Assembly: GCF_003574835.2 (NCBI RefSeq)
Contig: NZ_CP063196.1
Coordinates: 2,418,001-2,482,000 of the forward strand
Direction: 5' to 3'
DNA: 64,000 bases
From: Thermobifida halotolerans
GTDB taxonomy: Bacteria > Actinomycetota > Actinomycetes > Streptosporangiales > Streptosporangiaceae
The position numbers were made by a program, and so were the translations under genes. Positions 17,379-26,029 of this stretch are shown piece by piece (the first letter of the stretch is position 1; the number at the start of each line of letters is the position of its first letter). The notes under the pieces were generated by a model that saw only the letters and a list, made by a program, of their open reading frames with translations, ran no database searches and was not told the DNA's origin.

Positions 17379-17897
17379 CGGGCCCCCTTCACCGATCCGG
17401 CAGTGTTGGAGCACCCTAGCGAAGAAAACCCAACCATTGGGACTTCTGGCCTGTTTCGGCCAATTCGCCACATAAGCGACAGTTTGCAGAACGCGGCACT
17501 CCAGCCCCGAGGAGGAGGGCCGGGCGCCCCCGCCCCGGAGGATCGTGTGGCACCAGCCCCGAGAGGATCTCCGGGTGGCCCTGGCTCCCGAAGGTCTTGG
17601 AACCTCAGCCCCGAGGGGGTTTGCAGGCCGCCTCACCCCCAGGGGCGTGCGGCCTCAGCTCCGTGGGGGTGGGCGAGAAGCGTTGCGGGAGAGGCCCGCC
17701 CGAGGGGGTGGGCTGGCGCGGGAGTGGGGAGGCGCCCCCGGGCGCCGACCCACCCGCGCCCCCCCACAGGCGGAACAGGGAGAAGAACACCGGCCACCAC
17801 GCAAGCCGGGAGCCGTGTGATGCGGGATGCCCTGAAGGACGCCCGAGGACGGGGGTACGGGCACCCACGCACCCGGGCGCTCCCGCGCGACACCCGC
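17379..17897. repeat. Intergenic stretch with degenerate tandem repeats
   Basis: No supportable gene in 519 bases. From about 17500 to 17660 there are four or five degenerate copies of a roughly 40-base unit built on AGCCCCGAGGGGG, each followed by a GC-rich tail. The clearest has GGAACCTCAGCCCCGAGGGG at about 17598-17617, then GTTTGCAGG. The remaining part before the kinase gene end is GC-rich with short dyads and may contain its terminator. Confidence 0.55.
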
Positions 17898-19805
17898 TCA
17901 GCCGAAGAAGCCGAAGTACCACAGCGCGCAGTTGGTGCCCAGGATGGTGGCCAGGGCCAGCATCACCCCGGTCACGAACCCCGTGCGCAGGCAGCGGATC
18001 AGGTACTCCACCGACACCACGTTGTTGAGCAGGAAGTATCCCAGGTACAGCGCCTGGAAGAACCCCTCGACGCTCAGCAGCCCCGGGTAGTGCCAGCCGT
18101 CACCGGTGTAGAACTCGGTGGTGGCGAACCACTCCCACGCGATCGAGGCGCCCCAGCCCAGGGGGATCTGGATGATCGGGATGATCAGCAGCGGCAGCAG
18201 TTTGACGAAGCTCCACAGGCTCGGCTGGTCGGCGACCCGGGAGGTGCGCTCGGCCCGCCGGTCGTACTCGCGTTCGGCGCGCATCCGCTCCCGATGGGCC
18301 CGTTCGGCCTCCCGGCGGCGCTGCTCCTCGTAGCGCTGCCGCTCCATCTCCTGGGCGCGGCGCTGCTGCTCCATCTCCTGGGCGCGCCACTGCTGCTCCT
18401 GGCGCATCCGCTCCTCGTGGAGGCGCAGCTCCTCGCGTTCGCGGCGGCGTTGCTCCTCGGTCGGAGAGGACCCCCGGTACAGGTCGGCGTAGGCGTCGTC
18501 GCGCGACGGCGGAGTGGCAGCGGAGTGGCCCGCGGGCGGCATCGCCGCCGTGGGCGGGGTCTGCCCGCCACTGTTTCCGTAGACGGCCGTGGGCGGAGTC
18601 TGCCCACCGGTCTGCCCGTAGCCCGCCGTGGGCGGGGTCTGCCCGCCACTGTTTCCGTAGACGGCCGTGGGCGGAGTCTGCCCACCGGTCTGCCCGTAGC
18701 CCGCCGTGGGCGGGGTCTGCCCACCGCTGTTTCCGTGGCCCGCCGTGGGCGGCGGCCCGTCGGCGCGTCCGGACTCCATGCCCAGCACCGAGGTCGGCTG
18801 CTGCGGTTCGGCGGGCTGGTCGTAGGCGACCGCACGGGTGGGCTGGTTGTCGCCCAGCACCTCGGTGGCGGAGTAGCCCGCGCTCTGCGAGCCCAGGGCG
18901 ACGGTCGCGCCGCCGTCCGCGGGCGACGACCCGCTCAGCGCCGCGTTGACCCTGGCCACCTGCTCCCGGATGCCGCGCATGAACACCGGCGGCAGCCAGG
19001 AGGATCCCGCGGGGACGTCACCGAGCGCGTCGAGCACCTCGCCCGGCCCCGGGCGGCGCCCCTCGTCCTTGGCCAGACAGGCCGCCACCAGCCCGCGCAG
19101 CGACGCGGGCACCGACGACAGGTCCGGATCGTGCTGCAGGACCCGCATGACCATGGTGGGCATCGCGCCCTCACCGAACGGTCCCACCCCGCCCGCCGCG
19201 TAGACCAGCACCGCACCGTAGGCGAACATGTCGCTCTTGGGAGTGAGCGGGGCGCCCTGGATCTGCTCGGGCGACATGAACCCCGGAGTGCCGATGATCG
19301 ACTGGGTGGCGGCGGTGCCCTCGGTGGCGCGGGCGATGCCGAAGTCGATGACGCGCGGCCCGTCGTCGGCCAGCAGGACGTTGCCGGGCTTGAGGTCGCG
19401 GTGGATCAGCCCCACCCGGTGGATCTCAGTGAGCGCCTCGGCCAGGCTCGCGGCCAGCACCCGCAGGCTCGGCTCGGGCAGCGGGCCGTACTCACGCACC
19501 GCCTGGTCCAGCGGCAGCGAGGGAACGTAGGAGGTGACCAGCCACGGAACCTCACCGTCGGGGTCGGCGTCGATCACCGGGGCGGTGAACGCCCCGCTGA
19601 CCCGGCGGGCCGCGGTGACCTCGCGGGCGAAGCGCTCACGGAAGGACCGGTCGGTGGCCATGTGCGGGTGGATCCGCTTGACGGCCACCGGCCGACCTGC
19701 CGCGGAGCGGCCGAAGTACACCTGGCCCATGCCTCCGGCGCCCAGCCGCCCGATCAGCCGATAGCGGCCGATCCGCTCCGGATCGCCGTTCTCCAAGGGG
19801 CCCAC
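17898..19805 (-). CDS. Membrane-anchored Ser/Thr protein kinase
   Basis: A 635-residue Hanks-type kinase. The kinase domain (about 14-275) has the glycine loop LGAGGMGQVYFG, Lys43, HRDLKPGN, DFG and GTPGFMSPEQ. Then come a Ser/Thr/Pro/Gly linker containing 13-residue tandem repeats (TAxYGxxGGQTPP), a strongly charged Glu/Arg/Gln helix likely to be a coiled coil, and two or more hydrophobic helices at the C-terminus (SFVKLLPLLIIPIIQIPLGW onward). No extracellular PASTA domain is present. The GTG start follows GGAGGT. Targets are unknown. Confidence 0.9.
   Translation of the reverse strand: MGPLENGDPERIGRYRLIGRLGAGGMGQVYFGRSAAGRPVAVKRIHPHMATDRSFRERFAREVTAARRVSGAFTAPVIDADPDGEVPWLVTSYVPSLPLDQAVREYGPLPEPSLRVLAASLAEALTEIHRVGLIHRDLKPGNVLLADDGPRVIDFGIARATEGTAATQSIIGTPGFMSPEQIQGAPLTPKSDMFAYGAVLVYAAGGVGPFGEGAMPTMVMRVLQHDPDLSSVPASLRGLVAACLAKDEGRRPGPGEVLDALGDVPAGSSWLPPVFMRGIREQVARVNAALSGSSPADGGATVALGSQSAGYSATEVLGDNQPTRAVAYDQPAEPQQPTSVLGMESGRADGPPPTAGHGNSGGQTPPTAGYGQTGGQTPPTAVYGNSGGQTPPTAGYGQTGGQTPPTAVYGNSGGQTPPTAAMPPAGHSAATPPSRDDAYADLYRGSSPTEEQRRREREELRLHEERMRQEQQWRAQEMEQQRRAQEMERQRYEEQRRREAERAHRERMRAEREYDRRAERTSRVADQPSLWSFVKLLPLLIIPIIQIPLGWGASIAWEWFATTEFYTGDGWHYPGLLSVEGFFQALYLGYFLLNNVVSVEYLIRCLRTGFVTGVMLALATILGTNCALWYFGFFG
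18547..18741 (-). repeat. 39-bp tandem repeats inside the kinase gene
   Basis: Five head-to-tail 39-base units, plus a partial sixth, encode TAxYGNSGGQTPP and TAxYGQTGGQTPP alternately, giving a 78-base higher-order period. Adjacent 78-base copies are nearly identical at the DNA level, which suggests recent slippage or recombination. Confidence 0.9.
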
Positions 19806-19903
19806 GTTGACCTCCGCTGGTGTGCCGTGCCGTCACAACTCCTGCGATAGTAACGAAACCGACGACCTGCTCCGGGCGCTCGTCCGCGTCCGCCCCGTCC
19901 CCG

Positions 19904-19941
19904 CCGGGCGGCCGGACGGCGCGCACCGCCCGGCCGCCCGG
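19904..19941 (-). terminator. Hairpin terminator after the Rv3235-like gene
   Basis: A 12-base-pair perfect stem (19904-19915 with 19930-19941, 14-base loop) immediately follows the stop codon at 19962. Confidence 0.7.
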
Positions 19942-19961
19942 CGGATGCGGCCCGCCGACTC

Positions 19962-20351
19962 CTAGCGCACGTCGGTCTCGATATCGGTGCACAGCCAACC
20001 GTATTCGGCGTAGACCACCCGCAGCGCCAGCGCCCGGTGCCGCTCCCCGTAGCCGACGACCCCACTCACCTCGGCGACCCCGGGCCGCGGACAGCCCAGC
20101 CGGGCCGCGCGCAGCCGGGGACGCAGCCGCACCCCGGGATAGCAGCCCGCCCGCAGCAGCAGGCGCCGGTAGGCGCCCTCGGACAGGCGCGGACGCAACT
20201 GCTCGGGCTCGCGCTGACCGGCCAGCACCTCGGCGACGAGCTGGGCGAAGCGCGGCAGGTCGTGTTCGGGGCGCACACGGCGGCGGGAGGGGCAGACCGG
20301 CACGCGCCGCGCCCGGCGGCCCCGGCTGTGGTCGTCTGCGGTGGTCGTCAT
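19962..20351 (-). CDS. Rv3235/DUF6459 family protein
   Basis: A 129-residue basic protein with the actinobacterial Rv3235-type domain: an Arg-rich start, an LVAEVLAGQREPEQLRPRLS segment, and a C-terminal half ending ALALRVVYAEYGWLCTDIE. Members are often encoded near secA and are of unknown function. Here secA is absent and a Ser/Thr kinase follows. GAAGGAGA precedes the ATG at 20351; an upstream in-frame GTG at 20396 has a poorer context. Confidence 0.75.
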   Translation of the reverse strand: MTTTADDHSRGRRARRVPVCPSRRRVRPEHDLPRFAQLVAEVLAGQREPEQLRPRLSEGAYRRLLLRAGCYPGVRLRPRLRAARLGCPRPGVAEVSGVVGYGERHRALALRVVYAEYGWLCTDIETDVR

Positions 20352-20537
20352 GGCGTCTCCTTCGCATCGGCACCGGATCGCACAGTGATCCGTCACCCGT
20401 TCCAGAGTCGCCGCGGCCCCCGATCGACCACCGGATCCGGGACTTTCTCGCCGCCGCCCCCGCGCGGCACCGGGACGGCGGGGTCGGTACTCCCCGATCT
20501 GTCCTCTTCCGTACTCCCGCCGTTATCTCCGTCTCGC

Positions 20538-20550
20538 CATACTGGTCCGG
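20538..20550 (+). promoter_or_regulatory. Leaderless -10 of the phosphodiesterase gene
   Basis: CATACT (20538-20543) ends six bases before the GTG at 20550 and there is no ribosome site, so transcription probably begins at the start codon. Confidence 0.5.
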
Positions 20551-21347
20551 TGAGCGACGTCTACCTTGCCTCCCCCACCCCCATCGGCCTGGCCCACCGG
20601 GGCGGTTGGTCCACCGACTCCTCGGGGCGGGTCCGCACCGACCTGGAGAACACCGCCGCGGCCTTCGAGCACGCGGTGCGCCTCGGCTACCGCTACCTGG
20701 AGACGGACGCGCGCGCCACCGCCGACGGGGTGCTGCTGGCCTTCCACGACCCCGTCCTGGACCGCGTCACCGACCGCGAGGGCACGGTCGCCGAACTTCC
20801 CCACTCGGAGGTGGCCCGGGCCCGGGTCGGCGGCAGCGAACCGGTGCCGCTGCTGGAGGACCTGCTCGGTTCACTGCCCGAGGCGCGCTTCAACATCGAC
20901 GTCAAGGACGACTCCGCGGTGGAGCCGCTGCGCCGGGTGCTGCGCCGCACCAACGCCTGGGACCGGGTGTGCGTCGGCTCCTTCAACCAGTCGCGGCTGG
21001 AACGGGTGCGCCGGACCTTCGACCGCCCCGTGACCCTGTCCAGCGGCCCGGTGGACGTGCTGCGGCTGCGGTTGGCCTCGTTCGTCCCGCTGCTGCTGCC
21101 CCTGGTCCGACGCGACGTGTCCTGCGTGCAGATCCCCCTGCGCCACAGGGGTTTTCCGCTGCTGAGCCGCGACCTGGTGGCCGCCGCGCACCGCCTGGGC
21201 CTCCAGGTGCACGTGTGGACCGTCAACGATCCCACGCTGATGGGGCGCCTGCTGGACCTGGGCGTGGACGGCATCGTCACCGACAACACCGCGGCCCTGC
21301 GCCGCGTCCTCCTCGACCGGGGGCTGTGGCCCGCACCGACCCACTGA
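20550..21347 (+). CDS. Glycerophosphodiester phosphodiesterase
   Basis: A 265-residue TIM-barrel enzyme that hydrolyses glycerophosphodiesters to glycerol-3-phosphate and an alcohol. The active-site set is visible: His16 in AHRGG, Glu33, Glu51 and Asp53 in LETDA, His66 in FHDP, plus HVWTVND and DGIVTDN near the end. There is no signal peptide, so it is cytoplasmic. The GTG has no Shine-Dalgarno sequence; CATACT lies six bases upstream, pointing to a leaderless transcript. Confidence 0.9.
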   Translation: MSDVYLASPTPIGLAHRGGWSTDSSGRVRTDLENTAAAFEHAVRLGYRYLETDARATADGVLLAFHDPVLDRVTDREGTVAELPHSEVARARVGGSEPVPLLEDLLGSLPEARFNIDVKDDSAVEPLRRVLRRTNAWDRVCVGSFNQSRLERVRRTFDRPVTLSSGPVDVLRLRLASFVPLLLPLVRRDVSCVQIPLRHRGFPLLSRDLVAAAHRLGLQVHVWTVNDPTLMGRLLDLGVDGIVTDNTAALRRVLLDRGLWPAPTH

Positions 21348-21397
21348 CCGACCTTCCGAACTGCGGCACCCACCGCACTCCCAGAGAGAGCACCGCG

Positions 21398-22771
21398 TTG
21401 TCGACCGCCATCCCCGAACCCTCGCCCACCCCCGCCGACGAGGAGCGCACCCGCCGCTCCGAACGGCGCGCCTGGTACATGTACGACTGGGCGCAGTCGG
21501 TCTTCACCACCTCCGTCATCACCGTCTTCCTCGGCCCCTACCTCACCACGCTCGCCCAGAACGCCGCGGGAGCCGGCGACCGGATCAGCGTGCTCGGCTG
21601 GATGATCACCCCGGCCTCGCTCTACCCCTACGCCACGTCGCTGTCGGTGCTGCTGCAACTGGTGCTGCTGCCCGCCCTCGGGGCGATCGCCGACAGCAGC
21701 GGACGCAAACGGGAACTGCTGGGGGTGACCGCCTACCTCGGCGCGTTCGCCACCATGGGCCTGTACTTCGTGCACGGGGACCGCTACCTGCTCGGGGCGG
21801 GCCTGTTCGTCCTGGCCAACGTCGCGTTCGGCGCGTCCATCGTGGTCGCCAACTCCTTCCTGCCCGACATCGCCGACGAGGACGAGCGCGACGCGGTGTC
21901 CTCGCGCGGCTGGGCGATGGGCTACCTGGGCGGGGCGCTGCTGCTCACCCTCAACCTGGCGCTGTTCCTCGGCCACGAGCGCCTGGGCCTGGAGGAGGGG
22001 CACGCGGTGCGCATCTGCATGGTGTCGGCGGGCGTGTGGTGGGCGGTCTTCACCGTGATCCCGCTGGCCCGGCTGCGCAACCGGCGCGAGAGGTCACTGC
22101 GGGTCCCGGTGCGGCGGATCTCGGTGGGCCGCAGTTTCACCCAGTTGTGGCAGACCGTACGAAGCCTGCGCGCCTACCCCCGCACCCTGCTGTTCCTGGT
22201 GGCCTACATCCTGTTCAACGACGGCATCCAGACCGTCATCGCGTTCTCGGCGACCTTCGCCGACCAGGCCCTGGGCCTGGGGCAGACCGTGCAGATCGGC
22301 ACCATCCTCATGGTGCAGTTCGTGGCGTTCGGCGGGGCGCTGCTGCTCGGCGCGATCGCCCGGCGCGTCGGCGCGAAGAAGGCCATCCTGGGCAGCCTGG
22401 TGGTGTGGACCGCCGTGGTGGCGGTGGCTCCGGTGCTGCAGGCGGGATCAGCCGTGCAGTTCTTCGCGCTGGGCTTTTTCATCGCGATCGTGCTGGGCGG
22501 CACCCAGGCGCTGTCGCGCTCCCTGTTCTCCCAGCTCATCCCCAGGGGCAAGGAGGCGGAGTACTTCGGGCTGTACGAGATCAGCGACAAGGGGTCGGCG
22601 TTTCTGGGGGCCCTCGTCCTCGGCGTGGTACTCGACGCCACGGGCGGCGACTACCGGCTGGCGATCCTGTCCCTGATCGTGTTCTTCGTCCTGGGCTTCG
22701 TCCTGCTGCTGACGATCAACATCCCCGCGGCGATCCGCGACGCGGGCAACCGGGTGCCCGAGAAGGTCTGA
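21398..22771 (+). CDS. UMF1/Atg22-type MFS transporter
   Basis: A 457-residue membrane protein with about twelve segments. Features of the UMF1 group are WYMYDWAQSVFTTSVITVFL at the start, GAIADSSGRKRELL after helix 4, and SLFSQLIPRGKEAEYFGLYE in the second half. Substrates of this group are mostly undefined. The TTG at 21398, 50 bases after the phosphodiesterase gene, follows an AGAGAGAG stretch and is where homology begins; the pair may be co-transcribed. Confidence 0.85.
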   Translation: MSTAIPEPSPTPADEERTRRSERRAWYMYDWAQSVFTTSVITVFLGPYLTTLAQNAAGAGDRISVLGWMITPASLYPYATSLSVLLQLVLLPALGAIADSSGRKRELLGVTAYLGAFATMGLYFVHGDRYLLGAGLFVLANVAFGASIVVANSFLPDIADEDERDAVSSRGWAMGYLGGALLLTLNLALFLGHERLGLEEGHAVRICMVSAGVWWAVFTVIPLARLRNRRERSLRVPVRRISVGRSFTQLWQTVRSLRAYPRTLLFLVAYILFNDGIQTVIAFSATFADQALGLGQTVQIGTILMVQFVAFGGALLLGAIARRVGAKKAILGSLVVWTAVVAVAPVLQAGSAVQFFALGFFIAIVLGGTQALSRSLFSQLIPRGKEAEYFGLYEISDKGSAFLGALVLGVVLDATGGDYRLAILSLIVFFVLGFVLLLTINIPAAIRDAGNRVPEKV

Positions 22772-22772
22772 G

Positions 22773-22797
22773 GGTCCCGGGCACGGGGCCCGGGACC
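22773..22797. terminator. Hairpin between convergent genes
   Basis: A 10-base-pair perfect stem (GGTCCCGGGC with GCCCGGGACC, 5-base loop) in the short gap between the UMF1 transporter and P450 genes; probably bidirectional. Confidence 0.7.
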
Positions 22798-22827
22798 GGT
22801 CGGCCCCTCCCGTCCGCGTCCGACCCG

Positions 22828-24333
22828 CTATCCCCACCGGGTGAGGAGCCCTTCCAGCGGGTCGGGCCGCGCCTCCTCCGCGGCGGGAACGTGGTAGCGC
22901 GCTCCGGTCGCCCGCGAGGTGGGCGTGCCGACGCGCGCGTGGCGGGCGGAGGCGGCCCTGGAAGCGGTGTCCTCGATGGCGGCGCCGGGAGCGCTGTAGC
23001 GGGCGCCCTGCGCCCGGGGACGGCCCGCCCTCACCGGCAGCAGCCGCCGCCGGGCGCGGGGGGCGGGCTGCTCCGGAACGGCGGGGGCCGGTTCGGGCCG
23101 GAAGGTCACCGGCAGCGACACCAGCCCGTGCACCGACAGCGAGGCACGCCAGCGCAGGTCGTCGGGCGTCCCGTCCAGCACCGGGTCGAGGCGGTCGATG
23201 AGGGTGTCGATGGCGGTGATGGCGATCTCGCAGGCCAGCGCCTGGGCGGGGCAGCCGTGCGGTCCCGCCCCCCACATCAGGTGGGCGCGGTTGCCGACGA
23301 GGGCGTCGAAGGCGTCGCGGTCGCCCCGCCGGGTCGCGGGGTCGGCGTGCGCGGGGGCGAACCCCAGGACCAGCGCCTCGCCCTCCTTGATGTCGGCGCC
23401 GCCGATGCGCACGTCGCGGGTGGGATAGCGGGCCGCGAGGGTCTGCAGCGGCGGGTCGGCCCACATCACGTAGTCGAGGAAGTCGACGGAGGGCAGCGCC
23501 GCGCCCCGGTAGGCCGTGGCGACCTCGGACCTGGTGAGCAGCAGCCGCAGCGCGTTGCCGACGAGGTGCGCGGTGGGCTGCACGCCGGCCCGCAGCAGCA
23601 TGGTCAGCTCGGCGGCGACCTCGTCGTCGGTGAGCCCGGCGGGATGGGCGAGCAGCCGTGAGACGAAGTCGTCGCCGGGTTCGGCGCGCCGCCGCTCCAC
23701 CAGCGCGGTGACGTAGCGGTGGATGTCGGCGGCGGCGCGCGCGGCGGTGTCGGGGTCGCCGCCGTTGCGGGCCGCGCACAGCCTGGCCAGCAGGTCGCCG
23801 TACCGGGTGTCGAGGCCGAACAGGAAGTTCAGCACCATCGCGGGCAGCGGTACGGCGTAGTCGGCGATGAGGTCGGCCTGCCCCCTGGTCGCGAAGCGGT
23901 CGATGAGCGAGGTCGCCGTCTGCTTGATGGCTCCGGTGAGGCGGCGCCCGCTGAGCGCCCGCAGCCCCTCGACGATGGGCGCGCGCATCCGGCGGTGGCG
24001 CTCGCCGTCCACGGCCAGGGCGGCGCCGTGGACGCGGTCCGCCTGCCGTTCCTCGCGGGACTCCCGCCACCGGGCCGGATCGGTGGCGAAGCTGGCGGGG
24101 TTGCGCAGGACGTTCAGGTTCTCGTGGTAGCCCAGCAGCAGCCAGCCGGGGACACCGGGCCTGATCTCCACCGGGGCCACGGTGCCGAAGCGGGCGCGCA
24201 GCTCCTCCCACAGCAGCGCGTGGTCGGGGCGGTGGACGCTCTTGTAGAGGGGGACGGCCTGGGCGTGCACCGGGCAGCGCACTGGAGGGGTCGGTCCGGG
24301 CGTGGGGCGTGGACGGCTCAAACCATGGCTCAC
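22828..24333 (-). CDS. Atypical cytochrome P450 (CYP157-like) with C-terminal extension
   Basis: A 501-residue heme protein. The Cys-loop WGAGPHGCPAQALA puts the heme ligand at Cys361. Two normally conserved motifs are altered: the K-helix ExxR is absent (DYVMWADPP at 287-295), and the I-helix has AGVQPTA instead of AGxDT/ET. Both traits recall the CYP157 family, known to lack ExxR. Residues 415-501 are an extra Pro/Ala/Arg-rich tail with GARYSAP (443-449) and GARYHVP (477-483). The GTG at 24333 follows AAGGAG; a longer frame upstream lacks support. No ferredoxin gene is nearby. Confidence 0.82.
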   Translation of the reverse strand: MSHGLSRPRPTPGPTPPVRCPVHAQAVPLYKSVHRPDHALLWEELRARFGTVAPVEIRPGVPGWLLLGYHENLNVLRNPASFATDPARWRESREERQADRVHGAALAVDGERHRRMRAPIVEGLRALSGRRLTGAIKQTATSLIDRFATRGQADLIADYAVPLPAMVLNFLFGLDTRYGDLLARLCAARNGGDPDTAARAAADIHRYVTALVERRRAEPGDDFVSRLLAHPAGLTDDEVAAELTMLLRAGVQPTAHLVGNALRLLLTRSEVATAYRGAALPSVDFLDYVMWADPPLQTLAARYPTRDVRIGGADIKEGEALVLGFAPAHADPATRRGDRDAFDALVGNRAHLMWGAGPHGCPAQALACEIAITAIDTLIDRLDPVLDGTPDDLRWRASLSVHGLVSLPVTFRPEPAPAVPEQPAPRARRRLLPVRAGRPRAQGARYSAPGAAIEDTASRAASARHARVGTPTSRATGARYHVPAAEEARPDPLEGLLTRWG

Positions 24334-24664
24334 GGCAGTGCTCCTTGTGCGGGGAACGCCCCCGAAGCGTAGGAGCCAAATGTTTCGGTGATGCTTCCGC
24401 GCCGAAAGCACGTTTTTTCGACGCTGCGCCGTGCGACGCGGTCATCGCACAAAGTTTCCATCAAGCCTGTCTGAGCTGCGACGATTCATCTCCCGCAGGG
24501 AAGGTGGGATAGGTCACAATCCTGGGGTCGGTGGAACCGAAAACGGGACCCGCGTGAAACGGGGCATTCTCGCACGGTTGGGCACTCACCGTCCGGGGAA
24601 TCCTGAGACCGACCACCGCGTTTACACCCACGAGACCGCAAGAGCGCCTGGAGGCACCCACACG
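24334..24664. other. Divergent promoter region of the P450 and rbpA genes
   Basis: No gene in these 331 bases. The centre is AT-richer (AAAGTTTCC, GATTCATC, GCACGTTTTTTCG), as expected for divergent promoters. The rbpA side contains a sigma-R type promoter at 24597-24622. Confidence 0.6.
24597..24622 (+). promoter_or_regulatory. Sigma-R (thiol-stress ECF) type promoter of rbpA
   Basis: GGAAT (24597-24601) and GTT (24620-24622) are separated by exactly 18 bases, the consensus for sigma-R/SigH promoters. rbpA is an established sigma-R target in Streptomyces coelicolor. The leader to the ATG would be about 35 bases. Confidence 0.75.
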
Positions 24665-25045
24665 ATGGCCGAGCGAGCACTTCGCGGAACCCGACTCGGG
24701 GCGACAAGCTACGAAAACGACCGCAACACCGACCTGGCTCCGCGCCAGGAGGTCACCTACGACTGTCCTCGGGGCCATCGCTTCGCCGTCACCTTCGCCT
24801 CGGAGGCGGAGATCCCCGCGAACTGGGAATGCCGCTTCTGCGGCGACAACGCGCTGATGGTCGACGGCAAGCAGCCGCAGGCGAAGAAGACCAAACCCGC
24901 CCGCACCCACTGGGACATGCTGCTGGAGCGGCGCAGCATGGAGGACCTGGAGGAGGTTCTGGCCGAGCGGCTGGAACTGCTGCGGGCGCGGCGCCGCGAG
25001 GAGCAGAAGCACATGAGCTCGGTGTCCCAGCGGCGGAGCGCCTGA
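24665..25045 (+). CDS. rbpA: RNA polymerase-binding protein RbpA
   Basis: A 126-residue actinobacterial transcription factor that binds RNA polymerase and group 1/2 sigma factors and stabilises open complexes. Cys34, His38, Cys56 and Cys59 (CPRGH and CRFCG) are the zinc-site residues of the S. coelicolor protein. The basic linker follows (QAKKTKPARTHWDMLLERR), then a helical sigma-interaction domain (MEDLEEVLAERLELLRARR). The ATG follows CCTGGAGG. It is monocistronic, with a promoter matching sigma-R and a strong terminator. Confidence 0.96.
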   Translation: MAERALRGTRLGATSYENDRNTDLAPRQEVTYDCPRGHRFAVTFASEAEIPANWECRFCGDNALMVDGKQPQAKKTKPARTHWDMLLERRSMEDLEEVLAERLELLRARRREEQKHMSSVSQRRSA

Positions 25046-25082
25046 CCGTACCGGGCAGCACGGGCAACCGTACGGACGACCA

Positions 25083-25116
25083 CGCCGAGGGGCGGCCCCG
25101 GGGCCGCCCCTCGGCG
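25083..25116. terminator. Perfect 34-base palindrome, bidirectional terminator
   Basis: Positions 25083-25116 read the same on both strands (CGCCGAGGGGCGGCCCC and its complement). They lie between rbpA and the convergent HAD phosphatase gene and would fold into a very stable stem with a minimal loop. Confidence 0.8.
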
Positions 25117-25148
25117 TCTGCGTGTGCGCCCCGGGTCGGGGAAAGAGG

Positions 25149-25949
25149 TCAGGGCTGCTCCGCGGTGAAGGGGTCGTGGCTGCGTCCGACCAGGTCGGCC
25201 ACTGATCCGAAGACGGCGGTGGGCCGGTAGGGGAACAGTTCCGCGGTGGTGGAGTCGGAGATCCCGGTGAGGACCAGGATGGTCTGCATGCCCGCCTCCA
25301 GCCCGGAGCGCACGTCGGTGTCCATCCGGTCGCCGATCATCACGGTGTTCTCCGAGTGCGTGCCCAGGGCGCGCAGCGCCGAACGCATCATCAGCGGGTT
25401 CGGCTTGCCCACGTAGTAGGGGGCCCGTCCGGTGGCCTTCTCGATGAGCGCGGCGACCGCGCCGGTGGCCGGGAGCGATCCCTCGCGGCTGGGGCCCTTC
25501 TCGTCGGGGTTGGTGGCGATGAACCGGGCGCCGCTCTCCACCAGCCGGATCGCGCGGGTGATCGCCTCGAAGCTGTAGGTGCGGGTCTCTCCCAGCACCA
25601 CGTAGTCGGGGTCGCGTTCGGTCAGGATGTAACCGGCGTTGTGCAGCGCGGTGGTCAGTCCCGACTCCCCGATGACGTAGGCCGACCCTCCGGGCCGCTG
25701 CTCCTGCAGGAACCTGGCGGTGGCCAGCGCCGAGGTCCAGATGGACTCCTCGGGGATGTCCAGTCCGCTGCGCAGCAGCCGTGCCCTCAGGTCCCTCGGG
25801 GTGTAGATGGAGTTGTTGGTCAACACCATGAAGCGGGTGCCATGAGCCCGCAGCTCCGCGACGAGCTGGTCGGCCCCGGGGACGAGGTGCTCCTCCCGCA
25901 CGAGCACGCCGTCCATGTCCATCAGGTAGTTGTAACCGGATTCATGCAT
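25149..25949 (-). CDS. HAD-IIA (NagD-like) sugar-phosphate phosphatase
   Basis: A 266-residue HAD hydrolase. MDMDGVL carries the nucleophile Asp11 and acid Asp13, LTNNS is motif II, and GKPNPLMM plus GDRMDTDV are motifs III and IV. The subclass IIA cap sits between motifs II and III. Relatives dephosphorylate ribonucleotide monophosphates or sugar phosphates. The start is ATG 25949 or GTG 25952; neither has a clear ribosome site. It may share a transcript with fxsA upstream. Confidence 0.87.
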   Translation of the reverse strand: MHESGYNYLMDMDGVLVREEHLVPGADQLVAELRAHGTRFMVLTNNSIYTPRDLRARLLRSGLDIPEESIWTSALATARFLQEQRPGGSAYVIGESGLTTALHNAGYILTERDPDYVVLGETRTYSFEAITRAIRLVESGARFIATNPDEKGPSREGSLPATGAVAALIEKATGRAPYYVGKPNPLMMRSALRALGTHSENTVMIGDRMDTDVRSGLEAGMQTILVLTGISDSTTAELFPYRPTAVFGSVADLVGRSHDPFTAEQP

Positions 25950-25994
25950 CACACACCGATTGTCCCACCGGTCACCCGTGCAGCGTCCCGCCTC

Positions 25995-26014
25995 ACGGGG
26001 GGGGACTCCCCCGT
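25995..26014 (-). terminator. Possible weak terminator after fxsA
   Basis: ACGGGGG (25995-26001) and CCCCCGT (26008-26014) can pair with a six-base loop between fxsA and the HAD gene. The stem is short and could permit read-through. Confidence 0.35.
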
Positions 26015-26029
26015 CCCCGGGGAGGGGAA

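Noticed and set aside
17500-17660. Possible CRISPR-like array
   Set aside because: The units are degenerate, lack constant repeats and unique spacers of fixed length, and no cas genes are present.
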